This document shows positions 46,071-56,428 of a stretch of 64,000 nt of DNA, piece by piece; the stretch's first letter is position 1, and every line of letters begins with the position of its first letter. The position numbers were made by a program, and so were the translations under genes. This DNA is from Jatrophihabitans telluris (lineage in GTDB: Bacteria; Actinomycetota; Actinomycetes; Mycobacteriales; Jatrophihabitantaceae). The notes under the pieces are model-generated. The model saw only the letters and a program-made list of their open reading frames with translations. It was not told where the DNA came from and made no database searches. Location: positions 4,030,001 to 4,094,000 of the forward strand of contig NZ_CP097332.1 of the NCBI RefSeq assembly GCF_023516435.1, written 5' to 3'.

Positions 46071-46691
46071 TCATACGGAAACGTGGTGGTGGGCCCGAGC
46101 GGGTCGGGACGTCAAGGCGGCTGGTGCGATCGTGCTCCGGCGCCCGAGCTGCGGACGGTCGGACAACCGCGCCAGCACACCGGCCGCGACGACCGAGCTG
46201 CCGGCGACCAGGACGGCGCGAGCCCACCAGGTTCCCGAGTCGCTGCCGGTGAACAGGAAGTGTCCGGCCGTCAGGACCCACGCCACGTAGGACAGCAGGT
46301 GGACACCACGCCAGGCCCGGACCCCTTTAGCCGACTGAGCAAATCTCGATCGCAACGCTCCGGTGACCGATACGGCGACCAGTAGATACAGACCGAGAAC
46401 GCCCAGGCTCACCGGCCACGGCCGGTAGCCGGACGTCATCGGGACCAAGGCGCCGATCCAGCCGACCCGGGCGTAGGAATCGGCGAGAATGAAGGCGATG
46501 TGGGCGATCAGCAGCGTTACGCCGGACAGTGCCGCCGCACGGTGCACGTACTGCAGCACGATTCTTCTGGACAGGGCACCCCGTCCCGGCATCGAGGTAC
46601 GCCTGGCCGCGAATGCGCCGAGACCGGTGGCCACACTCAACGCAGCGAATGCCGCCAGACCCGCGCCTCGAGCCAGGTACCAGGTCAGCAC
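46071..46691 (-). CDS. ferric-reductase-like b-type heme membrane protein
   Basis: A 206-aa protein with about six membrane helices. Two pairs of His residues, H50/H64 and H131/H144, are spaced 13-14 residues apart in two helices, the arrangement of bis-His heme b ligands in ferric reductases, NADPH oxidases and YedZ/MsrQ. There is no FAD/NAD domain on the same chain, so electrons must come from a separate protein, likely the NuoF-like one. The GTG at 46691 overlaps the apbE stop by 7 bases. Confidence 0.82.
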   Translation of the reverse strand: MLTWYLARGAGLAAFAALSVATGLGAFAARRTSMPGRGALSRRIVLQYVHRAAALSGVTLLIAHIAFILADSYARVGWIGALVPMTSGYRPWPVSLGVLGLYLLVAVSVTGALRSRFAQSAKGVRAWRGVHLLSYVAWVLTAGHFLFTGSDSGTWWARAVLVAGSSVVAAGVLARLSDRPQLGRRSTIAPAALTSRPARAHHHVSV

Positions 46692-47662
46692 GGCCAGCCA
46701 CCGATCGTGACGACCGACCCCTCGCGGTCGATCAGGCGCGCAGCGACGCCCTGACCGGCCAGCCAGGCCAGCGCTTCGTCGCCGAGGACGAGGGCCGAGG
46801 TTGAACAGGTGTTGGCGTGCACGGCCGATTCGGCAGCGACCGTCGCCGTTCGCCAGCGTCCGGAGACCGGGTTACCCGTCGCAGGATGGACGATATGGCT
46901 GACCTCGCGCCCCGCCCGTGTCCAGCGCCGAATCGTGGTGGTCGAGGTCGCCAGGCCACCGGCCCCGAGAGTGACCTGCTGACCGGGCGCATCGACCCGC
47001 TCGCCGACCCGTACCTGCCAGTCACGTTTGGTCCCGGCGACGGCCAGGTCTCCGCCGATCTCGACGAGCACGCTGCACCCGTACCGGTCCCGCAGATCGG
47101 CCGCGGCCCAGTCGGCGGCCTGCGCCTTCGCGCTCGCGCCGAGATCCAGCGACACACCCGGAGGCACGGTCAGCAGGCCGCTGAACGGGTCGAGCCGGAC
47201 GTCGCCCCAATCCGTTCGACGCCGGTCCACGGTGGTCGCCGTGGCACTGATCCGGCCGGCGCGCATAGCCAGCGAGGGCCGTGCGGCGACCTCGTCGGAG
47301 GAGTCCATCACGAAGTGGATGTCCCGGTCGTAGCCCAGCCGGACGAGGTCACGTCCCACGGTGGGATCAAGAGCCCCATCGGAGCGCCGCGCCTCGGTGA
47401 GCGCGGTCTCCATCAGATGCACCATCGTGCGGGAAATCGCCACCGGACGTCCGGCGTTGATGTTGGCCCAGTTGATCTCGGACTCGGTCAGGAACCGGCT
47501 TGCCGCCCGTTCGACCCGATTCATCAGGGCGCGCACGTCGTTGACCGCCGGCTCGAGAGCCTTCGCGTCGGTGACGACGACGCGGACGAGGCAACTCCAG
47601 TCGCTCCAGGTGGCGGTCGGCAGGCTCGCCTGCGGGACCCTGGAAATCACCGATGCAGTCAT
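46685..47662 (-). CDS. apbE: FAD:protein FMN transferase (ApbE)
   Basis: A 325-aa flavin transferase that links FMN through phosphate to Thr/Ser in target proteins. Family segments: RVERAASRFLTESEINWANI near residue 50, SDGALDPTVGRDLVRLGYDR, LDLGASAKAQAAD (FAD-binding), LVEIGGDLAVAG and HIVHPATGNPVSG. No lipobox is visible, so it may be cytoplasmic or exported by another route, although most ApbE proteins act outside the membrane. It is coupled by ATGA to the upstream STSTG-repeat protein and overlaps the heme-protein gene. No gene for a canonical FMN-binding-domain target is in the operon. Confidence 0.88.
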   Translation of the reverse strand: MTASVISRVPQASLPTATWSDWSCLVRVVVTDAKALEPAVNDVRALMNRVERAASRFLTESEINWANINAGRPVAISRTMVHLMETALTEARRSDGALDPTVGRDLVRLGYDRDIHFVMDSSDEVAARPSLAMRAGRISATATTVDRRRTDWGDVRLDPFSGLLTVPPGVSLDLGASAKAQAADWAAADLRDRYGCSVLVEIGGDLAVAGTKRDWQVRVGERVDAPGQQVTLGAGGLATSTTTIRRWTRAGREVSHIVHPATGNPVSGRWRTATVAAESAVHANTCSTSALVLGDEALAWLAGQGVAARLIDREGSVVTIGGWPC

Positions 47663-48066
47663 GATCCGTTGCTCCCGCCGTTGGTCTGCTGATTGCTGTT
47701 GCCGCTGGACACCGATGAACCGCCCGTGGACGCCGCCCCGGTGCTGGTCGAGCCCGTACTGGTCGAGCCCGTGCTGGTCGACCCCGTGCTGGTCGAGCCG
47801 GTGCTGGTCGAGCCGGTGCTGGTCGAGCTCGATGCGCTGGCGGACCCGGTGGCCGTGTCGCTGGGGCTGCTGCTCGTGGGAGCCGCGCTCGAGGTCGTAC
47901 CGGAGGTCGTGCCCGTCGTCGATGCTCCCGATCCGCTGGCATTCTGGGTCGCGGCGGCCTGTTCCACGAACAAGCCGAACGCGGCCGCACTGGCGGCAAT
48001 GACGCCACCGATGGCCAGCTTGATGCGCCGGTTGAGCGAGACTGGGGAGTGTCCGGAGTTGTTCAT
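47659..48066 (-). CDS. small membrane-anchored or secreted Ser/Thr-rich protein with STSTG repeats
   Basis: A 135-aa low-complexity protein, first gene of the redox operon. Residues 1-16 are polar/basic, 17-40 form one membrane or signal helix (LAIGGVIAASAAAFGLFVEQ), and the rest is Ser/Thr/Gly/Ala with six STSTG units encoded by six 15-bp DNA repeats (47741-47830). No domain is recognised. A short SGAST sequence at residues 46-50 resembles the core of ApbE flavinylation sites (SGAT in NqrC/RnfG), though the usual upstream Asp and FMN-binding domain are missing. Coupled to apbE by ATGA. Confidence 0.75.
   Translation of the reverse strand: MNNSGHSPVSLNRRIKLAIGGVIAASAAAFGLFVEQAAATQNASGSGASTTGTTSGTTSSAAPTSSSPSDTATGSASASSSTSTGSTSTGSTSTGSTSTGSTSTGSTSTGAASTGGSSVSSGNSNQQTNGGSNGS
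47741..47830. repeat. 15-bp tandem repeat, six units, in the STSTG protein gene
   Basis: Six units of GTGCTGGTCGAGCCC or close variants with exact 15-bp period. On the minus strand each encodes Ser-Thr-Ser-Thr-Gly in frame, so copy-number change would lengthen or shorten the exported tail without a frameshift. Confidence 0.9.
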
Positions 48067-48197
48067 GGCTCAACTGTCCGACGATGTCTTCTGACGAGTC
48101 TTCGAGCTTGCTGTACGAATTCTGTGGATGCGGCGTTCTCAGCAGATTCTGCGGTTCACATCAGACTCGAAGAATCGGCTCCGTAGACTCAGACCAC

Positions 48198-48878
48198 ATG
48201 ACGACGCCCCAGTACGCCGCCGAACTGTTGCACGCGCAGTCTCACCAGATCCTGGCCAGTCCACTGTCGCCAGATCATTTGATCGGGACGTACGGCCTGG
48301 CGGGCCTGCTCATCATCATCTTCGCCGAGTGCGGGCTGCTCATCGGCTTCTTCCTGCCCGGGGACACCCTGCTGTTCTCGGCTGGTGTCCTGATCGCGGT
48401 CAACGACCCGAAGATCAACACGCCATCACTCGGGGTGCTGCTCGTGACCCTGCCGATCGCGGCGATCCTGGGCAATATCGTCGGGTATTGGATCGGCGCC
48501 AAGGCCGGCCCCGCCGTCTTCGATCGTCCTCGTTCACGGCTGTTCAAGCCTGAATACGTCACGCGGTCGCAGGCCTTCTTCGACCGCTACGGCGCCGGGA
48601 CGATCCTGCTCGCTCGCTTCGTCCCGATCGTGCGGACCGTGGCCACCGTCATGGCCGGTGTTTCCCGAATGCGCTACTCGATCTACGTGCTGTTCTCCGT
48701 GATCGGAGGCATCGTCTGGACCTGTGGCGTCCTGCTGCTCGGCTACTGGCTGGGTCACATCGAGTTCGTGCGCAAGAACATCGAACCGCGCATCGACATC
48801 ATCCTGCTGGCCGTCGTCGTCCTGTCCGTCCTGCCGACGCTGATCCACCTGGTGCGCAGCCGCCGCCGTCCCGCCTAA
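48198..48878 (+). CDS. DedA family membrane protein
   Basis: A 226-aa integral membrane protein of the DedA/SNARE-associated (VTT) family, which includes undecaprenyl-phosphate and phospholipid flippases. Family motifs are GLLIGFFLPGDTLLFSAGVL, GNIVGYWIGAKAG and the FxxRYGAGTILLARFVPIVRT stretch with the conserved Arg residues, then MRYSIYVLFSVIGGIVW. The ATG at 48198 matches the family start. It is divergent from the STSTG-apbE operon and convergent with pgi across palindromic element C. Confidence 0.9.
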   Translation: MTTPQYAAELLHAQSHQILASPLSPDHLIGTYGLAGLLIIIFAECGLLIGFFLPGDTLLFSAGVLIAVNDPKINTPSLGVLLVTLPIAAILGNIVGYWIGAKAGPAVFDRPRSRLFKPEYVTRSQAFFDRYGAGTILLARFVPIVRTVATVMAGVSRMRYSIYVLFSVIGGIVWTCGVLLLGYWLGHIEFVRKNIEPRIDIILLAVVVLSVLPTLIHLVRSRRRPA

Positions 48879-48909
48879 CGCACCGCTCCCCCGCCTCCCC
48901 GGCCTCCCG

Positions 48910-48971
48910 GGCTTTCGCGGCCCGAATACTCAGAATCTGGCCTCAGAACGAGAATTCCGGCCGCGAAAGCC
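48910..48971. repeat. palindromic element C (GCGGCCCGAA family)
   Basis: The left arm (48910-48931, containing TTTCGCGGCCCGAATACTCA) is identical over 20 bases to the left arm of element B. The right arm (48950-48971) pairs with it except at two positions. It lies between the convergent dedA-like and pgi genes, 31 bases after the former and 9 bases before the end of the latter. Confidence 0.88.
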
Positions 48972-48980
48972 GTCAAAGGC

Positions 48981-50618
48981 TCAGGCGGGGCGGGCGGCGC
49001 GGTACCGGTGGATGAGTTCGTTGGTGGACGAATCGTGGTGCAACTGCGGCTCGGCGGTGTCCTGCAACTCGGGGATCACCCGCTGGGCCAGCACCTTGCC
49101 CAGCTCAACGCCCCACTGGTCGAAGGAATCCAGCGACCACACGACGCCCTGGGTGAAGACGCTGTGCTCGTACAGGGCGATCAACTGACCGAGGGTGTAC
49201 GGCGTCAGGCTGTCCACCATCAGGGTCGAGGACGGGTGGTTGCCCTCGAAGACCTTGAACGGAACGAGGGATTCGTCCACCCCCTCCTTGAGCACCTCCG
49301 CTGCGGTCTTGCCGAAGGCCAACGCCTCTGTCTGCGCAAACACGTTCGCCGTGAGGTAGTCGTGGTGCTCACCGACCGGGTTGAGCGTGTGCCAGAAGCC
49401 GATGAAGTCGGCCGGGATCGTCAGCGTCCCCTGGTGGATCAGCTGATAGAAAGAGTGCTGTCCGTTGGTGCCCGGCTCGCCCCAGTAGACCGGGCCCGTC
49501 GCGTAGTCCACGCGTGCCCCGTCGAGGGACACCGACTTGCCGTTGGACTCCATCGTCAGCTGTTGCAGGTAGGCCGGGAACCGGTTCAGGTACTGGTCGT
49601 AGGGCAGGACGGCCTGGGTCTGCGCGCCGAAGAAATCGGAGTACCAGACCGTCAGCAATCCCATCAGCGCGGGAATGTTCTCGCGCAAGGGCGCCGTGCG
49701 GAAATGCTCGTCGATGGAGTGGAAACCACCCAGCAACTGGCCGAATCCGTCCGGGCCGACCGCGATCATGGTCGAGAGCCCGATCGCGGAGTCCATCGAG
49801 TACCGGCCGCCGACCCAGTCCCAGAAGCCGAACATGTTGGCGGTGTCGATGCCGAACTCGGCGACCTTCTCCGCGTTGGTGGACACGGCCACGAAGTGCT
49901 TGGCCACCGGGCTGTTGTCCGACTCGCTGCCCAGCCCCGCCAGCAACCAGGACCGGGCGGTCGTGGCGTTGGTCATGGTTTCCAGGGTGGTGAAGGTCTT
50001 GGACGAGACGATGAACAGCGTCTCGGCCGGGTCCAGGTCCAGGGTCTTCTCGACGAAGTCGGTGCCGTCGACGTTGCTGACGAATCGGAAGGTCAGATCC
50101 CGCTGGCTGTAATGCTTCAAGGCCTCGTAGGCCATCACCGGCCCCAGGTCCGAGCCGCCGATACCGATGTTGACGAGGTTGCGAATTCGCCTTCCGGTGT
50201 GACCGGTCCACTCGCCTGAGCGGATCCGCTCGGCGAACGCGCCCATCCGGTCCAGAACCTCGTGGACGTCCGGCACGACGTCGTGCCCGTCCACGGAGAT
50301 GTGGGCGTCCCGGGGGGCGCGCAACGCGGTGTGCAGGACCGCGCGGTCCTCGGTGATGTTGATGTGCTCACCGGAGAACATGGCAGCGCGGCGTCCGTCC
50401 AGATCCGATTCCTCGGCGAGCTTGATCAGCAGGTCGATCGTCTCCTCCGTCACCCGCTGCTTGGAGTAATCGAAGTACAGCCCCTCGAACTCGACCGCGA
50501 GGCGCGTGCCGCGCTCGGCGTCGGCGGCAAACAAGTCGCGCAGGTGCAGATCCTTCGCGCTCAGGTAGTGCGCGCTCAAGGCCTGGTAGGACGGGCGCTG
50601 CGGCAAGGGCTGGCTCAT
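48981..50618 (-). CDS. pgi: glucose-6-phosphate isomerase
   Basis: Interconverts glucose 6-phosphate and fructose 6-phosphate. The 545-aa protein shows [54 protein letters not shown], the catalytic-Glu region [13 protein letters not shown] and [19 protein letters not shown], followed by the [19 protein letters not shown] signature near the C terminus. ATG at 50618. It is monocistronic; the next gene upstream on the same strand is 96 bases away. Confidence 0.97.
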   Translation of the reverse strand: MSQPLPQRPSYQALSAHYLSAKDLHLRDLFAADAERGTRLAVEFEGLYFDYSKQRVTEETIDLLIKLAEESDLDGRRAAMFSGEHINITEDRAVLHTALRAPRDAHISVDGHDVVPDVHEVLDRMGAFAERIRSGEWTGHTGRRIRNLVNIGIGGSDLGPVMAYEALKHYSQRDLTFRFVSNVDGTDFVEKTLDLDPAETLFIVSSKTFTTLETMTNATTARSWLLAGLGSESDNSPVAKHFVAVSTNAEKVAEFGIDTANMFGFWDWVGGRYSMDSAIGLSTMIAVGPDGFGQLLGGFHSIDEHFRTAPLRENIPALMGLLTVWYSDFFGAQTQAVLPYDQYLNRFPAYLQQLTMESNGKSVSLDGARVDYATGPVYWGEPGTNGQHSFYQLIHQGTLTIPADFIGFWHTLNPVGEHHDYLTANVFAQTEALAFGKTAAEVLKEGVDESLVPFKVFEGNHPSSTLMVDSLTPYTLGQLIALYEHSVFTQGVVWSLDSFDQWGVELGKVLAQRVIPELQDTAEPQLHHDSSTNELIHRYRAARPA

Positions 50619-50714
50619 GGCTCACACTCCGGGCGTACTCGACTGATTCCAGCGCGACTGGTTTCCAACGCGGTCGTTCTTCGCTTGCAAAACCTACCCG
50701 GCGCTCGGACCGGC

Positions 50715-51449
50715 TCAGCGACCGAGCAGCCCACCGAGCCCGGCCGCGCCGCCCAGGCCCTCGCGCGGGTTGTTGCCCGGCGCGACGGAGGCGGCCCACT
50801 CGGCGAAGGCGTTGGGGTTGCGCGTCTGGAGCAGCACCCGACCCGGACCGACGAAGTCGAAGACGTAGCCCTCACCGGACTTCATGGACTGGAACGTCTT
50901 GCCCTCCACCGCGCGGCGCATCCGGAACTGGATGTGCAGGTCGTAGGCGACCACGTGACCGGTGTCGACCGTCACCACTTCGCCAGGCTGCAGGTCGAGG
51001 TAGTCGATGGCGCCGTAGACGTTCACCACGGCCAGGCCGTCACCGGTGGCGCGGAAGCCGAACCCGCCCTCGCCGCCGAACATGTTGGCCATCCCGCCCC
51101 ACTGCGTGTCGATCTCGACACCGTACGAGTTGGCGATCCAGCTACCTCGGGTGATGTAGAACGGCCGGTCGGGCGAGATCGGAATGTAGGTGACGTCACC
51201 GGGCAGCACCCCCGCCACGTCGACCCAGCCACCCTGATCAGGTGCGGTGTAGGTCGTGATGAAGAACGATCCACCCCCCAGCGCGGCTCGCTTGAGACCC
51301 TTGAGGATGCCGCCCTCCGCCTTGGCCTGTAGCTGCATGCCGCCGCTGTGGGCGATCATCGCGCCACCCTCGACCCGCAGCGGCTCACCCGGAGCCAGTA
51401 CGCATCGGGCCACGGTGAACGAGGGGTTGTGTCGAAGCTGTACCTGCAT
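50715..51449 (-). CDS. AIM24-like / TIGR00266 family protein
   Basis: A 244-aa protein built of repeated beta strands with alternating Gly-rich turns: VARCVLAPGEPLRVEGGAMI, GGSFFITTYTAPDQGGWVDV, RPFYITRGSWIANSYGVEID and GEGYVFDFVGPGRVLLQTRN. This double-jelly-roll pattern is that of the AIM24/YhjX-like TIGR00266 family of unknown biochemical function; in yeast AIM24 supports mitochondrial membrane complexes. The tail is Gly-rich. The ATG at 51449 was chosen since homology starts there. The same-strand SCO6745-like gene lies upstream, separated by 270 bases with a strong hairpin. Confidence 0.88.
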   Translation of the reverse strand: MQVQLRHNPSFTVARCVLAPGEPLRVEGGAMIAHSGGMQLQAKAEGGILKGLKRAALGGGSFFITTYTAPDQGGWVDVAGVLPGDVTYIPISPDRPFYITRGSWIANSYGVEIDTQWGGMANMFGGEGGFGFRATGDGLAVVNVYGAIDYLDLQPGEVVTVDTGHVVAYDLHIQFRMRRAVEGKTFQSMKSGEGYVFDFVGPGRVLLQTRNPNAFAEWAASVAPGNNPREGLGGAAGLGGLLGR

Positions 51450-51581
51450 GGCGCCGAACCTATTACAGCGACGGCGACGGGGACAGGACCAGGCCGGATT
51501 TGCCGTCACCGATCGCCCACAACTTCACAGAGTCTGCTCAGGGCAGGGACAGCGCGGTCCCGGCCGCAGCTGGTGTAGTGA

Positions 51582-51637
51582 GGTTCCGGCCGGGCCGCAC
51601 CACTCCCTCCTCCTCATGGAGCGGTCCGGCCGGAACC
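51582..51637. terminator. 17-bp hairpin between the SCO6745-like and AIM24-like genes
   Basis: GGTTCCGGCCGGGCCGC (51582-51598) pairs with GCGGTCCGGCCGGAACC (51621-51637) with one G-U-type mismatch. Outside it, GGCAGGGAC (about 51542) and GTCCC/CCCTGCC repeats (51638-51680) could form a longer cruciform. It is downstream of the SCO6745-like gene and probably ends its transcript. The rest of this 270-base gap holds only CCCTGCC-rich sequence. Confidence 0.65.
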
Positions 51638-51719
51638 ATGCCCTGCCGTGGCCCTGCCCTGCCGTTCGCGTGCCCTGCCCGGCCGAGATCCTCCCCCCAG
51701 CGGTACGGCGCGGCCAGCC

Positions 51720-52646
51720 TCAGGCGAAGATGCCGGGCGGAAAGGCCCCATTGCCGACCGCGGTGCGGGAGAACGCCTTACCGAGCTCGATGAATCGGTC
51801 CGTTCGTCCTTCGCCGAGGGTGCGCCAGAGCTTGGCCGCCATCCGGTCGGTCGCATGTTCGACGTCCGCGCGCAGCTGCACCCCGGATGAGGTGAGGGCG
51901 CCGTCGGCGGCGAGGATGCCCCGCTCCACCAGCCCGTCGGCCGCTGCCTGCCACTGCTCGTCCGACCAGCCGCGCAGCCGCTTGGCCGTCGGCTCGAGGA
52001 ATCCCCGGCCGGTGGCCGTGTGCGTCAGAATCGCCTCGATCCCGGACAGTTCGGCGCCCAGCAGCGCCGCGAGGTGTCCGTCGCCGCGGTACTCCCGGAT
52101 CAACGTCAGCGCGTGCCAGGTGACGGCGACCGGATCATCCGGCCAGCTCAAGGCGGCGTGGGCGGCGTAGAGGGGGCGTCCGGCGGGATCGAGATCGATG
52201 AGCGACGCGCGGGCCAACGCTCCGAACTCGGCGAACTCCGCACTCGCGTGCGCCTGCCCCAGCAGACGGCGCAGGGCGGCCGCGGCGCCCTCGAACCGGG
52301 CCGCGATGACCGCGGAGGGTTCGGCCAGGGTCCAGGCCCGCGGGATGTGTCGGGCCACGAGTTCGGGGTTGAAGTTGTAGAAGGTGGCCGCGGTGGTCGC
52401 CGGCGCCACCCGGCCCAGGGCGGCGGAGCGGCTGGCGAAGTAGGCCATCCGACCAGGGCGAAGACCGGTGGCGGTGAGCGCGGCCTCCATCTCGGCGGCG
52501 AAGTAGCCCATCGCGTGCAGGGGTTCGGCGGCTCTTGCGGCTCGGCCGGCCTGGCTGCGGGCGACGCTCGCGGCCCGGCCCAGGGTGCCGTGGTCGGCGG
52601 GTGTGGCCGGCGTGCCGGCACCGACGTCGGTCGGGGTCGTGTGCAT
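51720..52646 (-). CDS. SCO6745-like family protein
   Basis: A 308-aa helical protein of an actinobacterial family of unknown function. The pattern [40 protein letters not shown] and [20 protein letters not shown], then the [20 protein letters not shown] and [14 protein letters not shown] segments, is the typical core. The C-terminal part resembles a winged helix ([20 protein letters not shown]), so it has been compared to MarR-like folds, but no DNA-binding role is shown. ATG at 52646. It is divergent from dnaK. Confidence 0.8.
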   Translation of the reverse strand: MHTTPTDVGAGTPATPADHGTLGRAASVARSQAGRAARAAEPLHAMGYFAAEMEAALTATGLRPGRMAYFASRSAALGRVAPATTAATFYNFNPELVARHIPRAWTLAEPSAVIAARFEGAAAALRRLLGQAHASAEFAEFGALARASLIDLDPAGRPLYAAHAALSWPDDPVAVTWHALTLIREYRGDGHLAALLGAELSGIEAILTHTATGRGFLEPTAKRLRGWSDEQWQAAADGLVERGILAADGALTSSGVQLRADVEHATDRMAAKLWRTLGEGRTDRFIELGKAFSRTAVGNGAFPPGIFA

Positions 52647-52711
52647 GGCTCTGACCGTAGGCCGAGCACCGCGCCTGCTGCCCGTGACGCGGCTCACAGC
52701 GAGCCCGGGAA

Positions 52712-52732
52712 GTTGAGCGTACTCGACTCAGT
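52712..52732. promoter_or_regulatory. HAIR operator (HspR-associated inverted repeat)
   Basis: GTTGAGC-GTACTCG-ACTCAGT matches the HAIR consensus CTTGAGT-N7-ACTCAAG at five of seven bases in each half-site with the exact 7-base spacer. It lies upstream of dnaK, next to a good promoter, and hspR is the last gene of the operon, giving the usual DnaK-assisted autorepression loop. Confidence 0.8.
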
Positions 52733-52736
52733 TCTT

Positions 52737-52766
52737 TTGACAGAGGCCCGCGCGGGTGAGCACTAT
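52737..52766 (+). promoter_or_regulatory. likely dnaK promoter
   Basis: TTGACA (52737-52742) and CACTAT (52761-52766) are separated by 18 bases, a good housekeeping-type promoter. It starts 5 bases after the HAIR element, so HspR bound there would block RNA polymerase. The transcript leader would be about 100 bases. Confidence 0.6.
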
Positions 52767-52874
52767 GGAGCAGTCCCACCCGTCTGGCGCCGCGCACGAT
52801 CCCGCACAAACCCGCACGATCCTGCACCACCGACAGACACCAACAGCAACACCCGAACCAATAGAGGAGTTCCT

Positions 52875-54739
<1,865 letters not shown>

Positions 54740-54740
<1 letters not shown>

Positions 54741-55396
54741 TGACCACGCCCGGAAAGGGCGATGGAACTGGAGCTGGGGGCCGTCCGAACGTCGGCTCCC
54801 AGCCCGGTTTCACCTTCGCCGACAAGCGGAAAGTCAACCCGGACGGTACGCCCAAGCCCGAAGCGGCGACCACCGACGAGCAGGGCCCAGCCGCGGCCGA
54901 GCCCGTGGTCGAACTGACGGACTCAGGCTCGGGTTCCTTCGAGGAATTCGAGAAAGCCCTGCAGGAAAAGGACGATCTGGCCACCGAGCGGTTGGCCGAC
55001 CTGCAGCGACTGCAGGCCGAGTACGCCAACTACCGCAAGCGGGTCGAGCGGGATCGCGACGTCGCCCGTGAGACCACCGTCGCCGCGGTGGTCGAATCGT
55101 TGCTGCCGGTGCTCGACGACATCCATCTGGCTCGCCAGCACGGTGACCTCGACTCCGGGCCGTTCGTCAGCATCGCCGAGAAGCTGGAGAATGCCTTGGC
55201 CAAGTACGGCGTCGAACGATTCGGCGAACCGGGCGCGCCCTTCGATCCGGCCGTGCACGACGCGCTGATGCACGTCGAGGAGGAACTGGCCGAAGGCACC
55301 GAGGTGACCACGGTGGTCAGCGTGCTCCAGCCCGGATACAAGATCGGTGATCGCGTCGTGCGCCCGGCACGCGTCGCGGTGGCCGACCCGAGCTGA
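54740..55396 (+). CDS. grpE: nucleotide exchange factor GrpE
   Basis: A 218-aa partner of DnaK that speeds ADP release. Residues 1-55 are polar and disordered, a long coiled coil follows (LATERLADLQRLQAEYANYR, KRVERD), then the beta-wing domain with VVSVLQPGYKIGDRVVRPAR and VAVA near the C terminus, the GrpE signature. Its ATG overlaps the dnaK stop by one base (TGATG), so translation is coupled. Confidence 0.95.
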
Positions 55397-55450
55397 GCCC
55401 GTCGGCAGTGAGATTCATCAACGAGCACCCAGCAGGAAGGGAGGACGCCC

Positions 55451-56428
55451 ATGGCTAACCAGGATTGGTTCGACAAGGACTTCTACAAGGCTCTGGGCGT
55501 CAACCCGGACGCGTCAGACGGCGACATCAAGAAGGCCTACCGCAAACTGGCCAAGGACCTGCACCCGGACAAGAACCCCGACAACGCCGAGGCCGAGCAG
55601 CGCTTCAAGGAGGTCAGCGAGGCCTACTCCGTTCTCGCCGACGCCGAGCAACGCAAGGAATACGACGCCATCCGCACGATGAGCCACGGTGGCGCCAGGT
55701 TCACCGCAGGGGGCGGCGGCCCGTCCGGATTCTCCGACGATGTCTTCTCCGGTTTCTTCTCCCGGCAGTCCGGCCGCCAGCCCGGGGGCTCGGCCACCAG
55801 CATGGACGACCTACTCGCCGGACTTTTCACCGGCGGCGGCGGGGGATTCTCGACCGGCGGTGGTTTCAACCAGCCGGCCCGGGGCACCGACGTCGAGGCC
55901 TCGGCGTCGTTAACTTTTCGCCAGGCGGTCTCGGGAGACACCGTCACCCTTCGCCGGGCCGACGGCACCACCGTCACGACTCGCGTACCGCCGGGGGTGC
56001 GGGACGGACAGAAGATCCGGCTGCGCGGCAAGGGCAATCCCGGTGCGGCGGGCAATGGCGATCTCATCCTCACCATCGCCGTCGAACCGCACCCGGTGTT
56101 CGGGCGCGACGGCGACAATCTGACGATCACCGTTCCCGTGACCTTCGATGAGGCAGCCCTCGGCGCGCAGATCACCGTACCGACGTTCGAGGGTTCGAGC
56201 GTCACGGTCAAGCTCCCGAGCGGTACGCCGTCCGGACGGACCCTGCGGGTCAAGGGCCGCGGTGTGCAGCGCAAGGAGGGGACCTCCGGGGACCTGCTGG
56301 TCACCGTCTCGGTCACGGTGCCGCAGAAGCTGGACGGAGCGGCCCGCGACGCGGTAGAGGCCTACGCCGAGGCCACCAAGGGCGACGACCCCCGAGCGGG
56401 GTTGGCCGATCAGGCAAGGGCTTCCTGA
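55451..56428 (+). CDS. dnaJ: DnaJ-type co-chaperone lacking the zinc-finger domain (class B/CbpA-like)
   Basis: A 325-aa J-protein. The J domain occupies residues 10-75 with the HPD motif at 38-40. A Gly/Phe-rich segment (about 80-145) follows, then the two C-terminal beta domains ([20 protein letters not shown] and onward). The four CxxCxGxG repeats of classical DnaJ are absent and the protein has no cysteine at all. In other actinobacteria the operon copy is usually the zinc-finger DnaJ1. Codon 154 (55910-55912) is a rare TTA. ATG at 55451 after GAAGGGAGG. Confidence 0.93.
   Translation: MANQDWFDKDFYKALGVNPDASDGDIKKAYRKLAKDLHPDKNPDNAEAEQRFKEVSEAYSVLADAEQRKEYDAIRTMSHGGARFTAGGGGPSGFSDDVFSGFFSRQSGRQPGGSATSMDDLLAGLFTGGGGGFSTGGGFNQPARGTDVEASASLTFRQAVSGDTVTLRRADGTTVTTRVPPGVRDGQKIRLRGKGNPGAAGNGDLILTIAVEPHPVFGRDGDNLTITVPVTFDEAALGAQITVPTFEGSSVTVKLPSGTPSGRTLRVKGRGVQRKEGTSGDLLVTVSVTVPQKLDGAARDAVEAYAEATKGDDPRAGLADQARAS

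Noticed and set aside
48099-48173. Inverted TCTTCGAG / CTCGAAGA pair upstream of the DedA gene
   Set aside because: The arms are only 8 bases and 59 bases apart; this is within chance expectation and no regulator is linked to it.
52020-52874. Upstream extension of the dnaK frame
   Set aside because: It crosses the HAIR element and promoter and is antisense to the SCO6745-like gene; the ATG at 52875 has a strong ribosome site.
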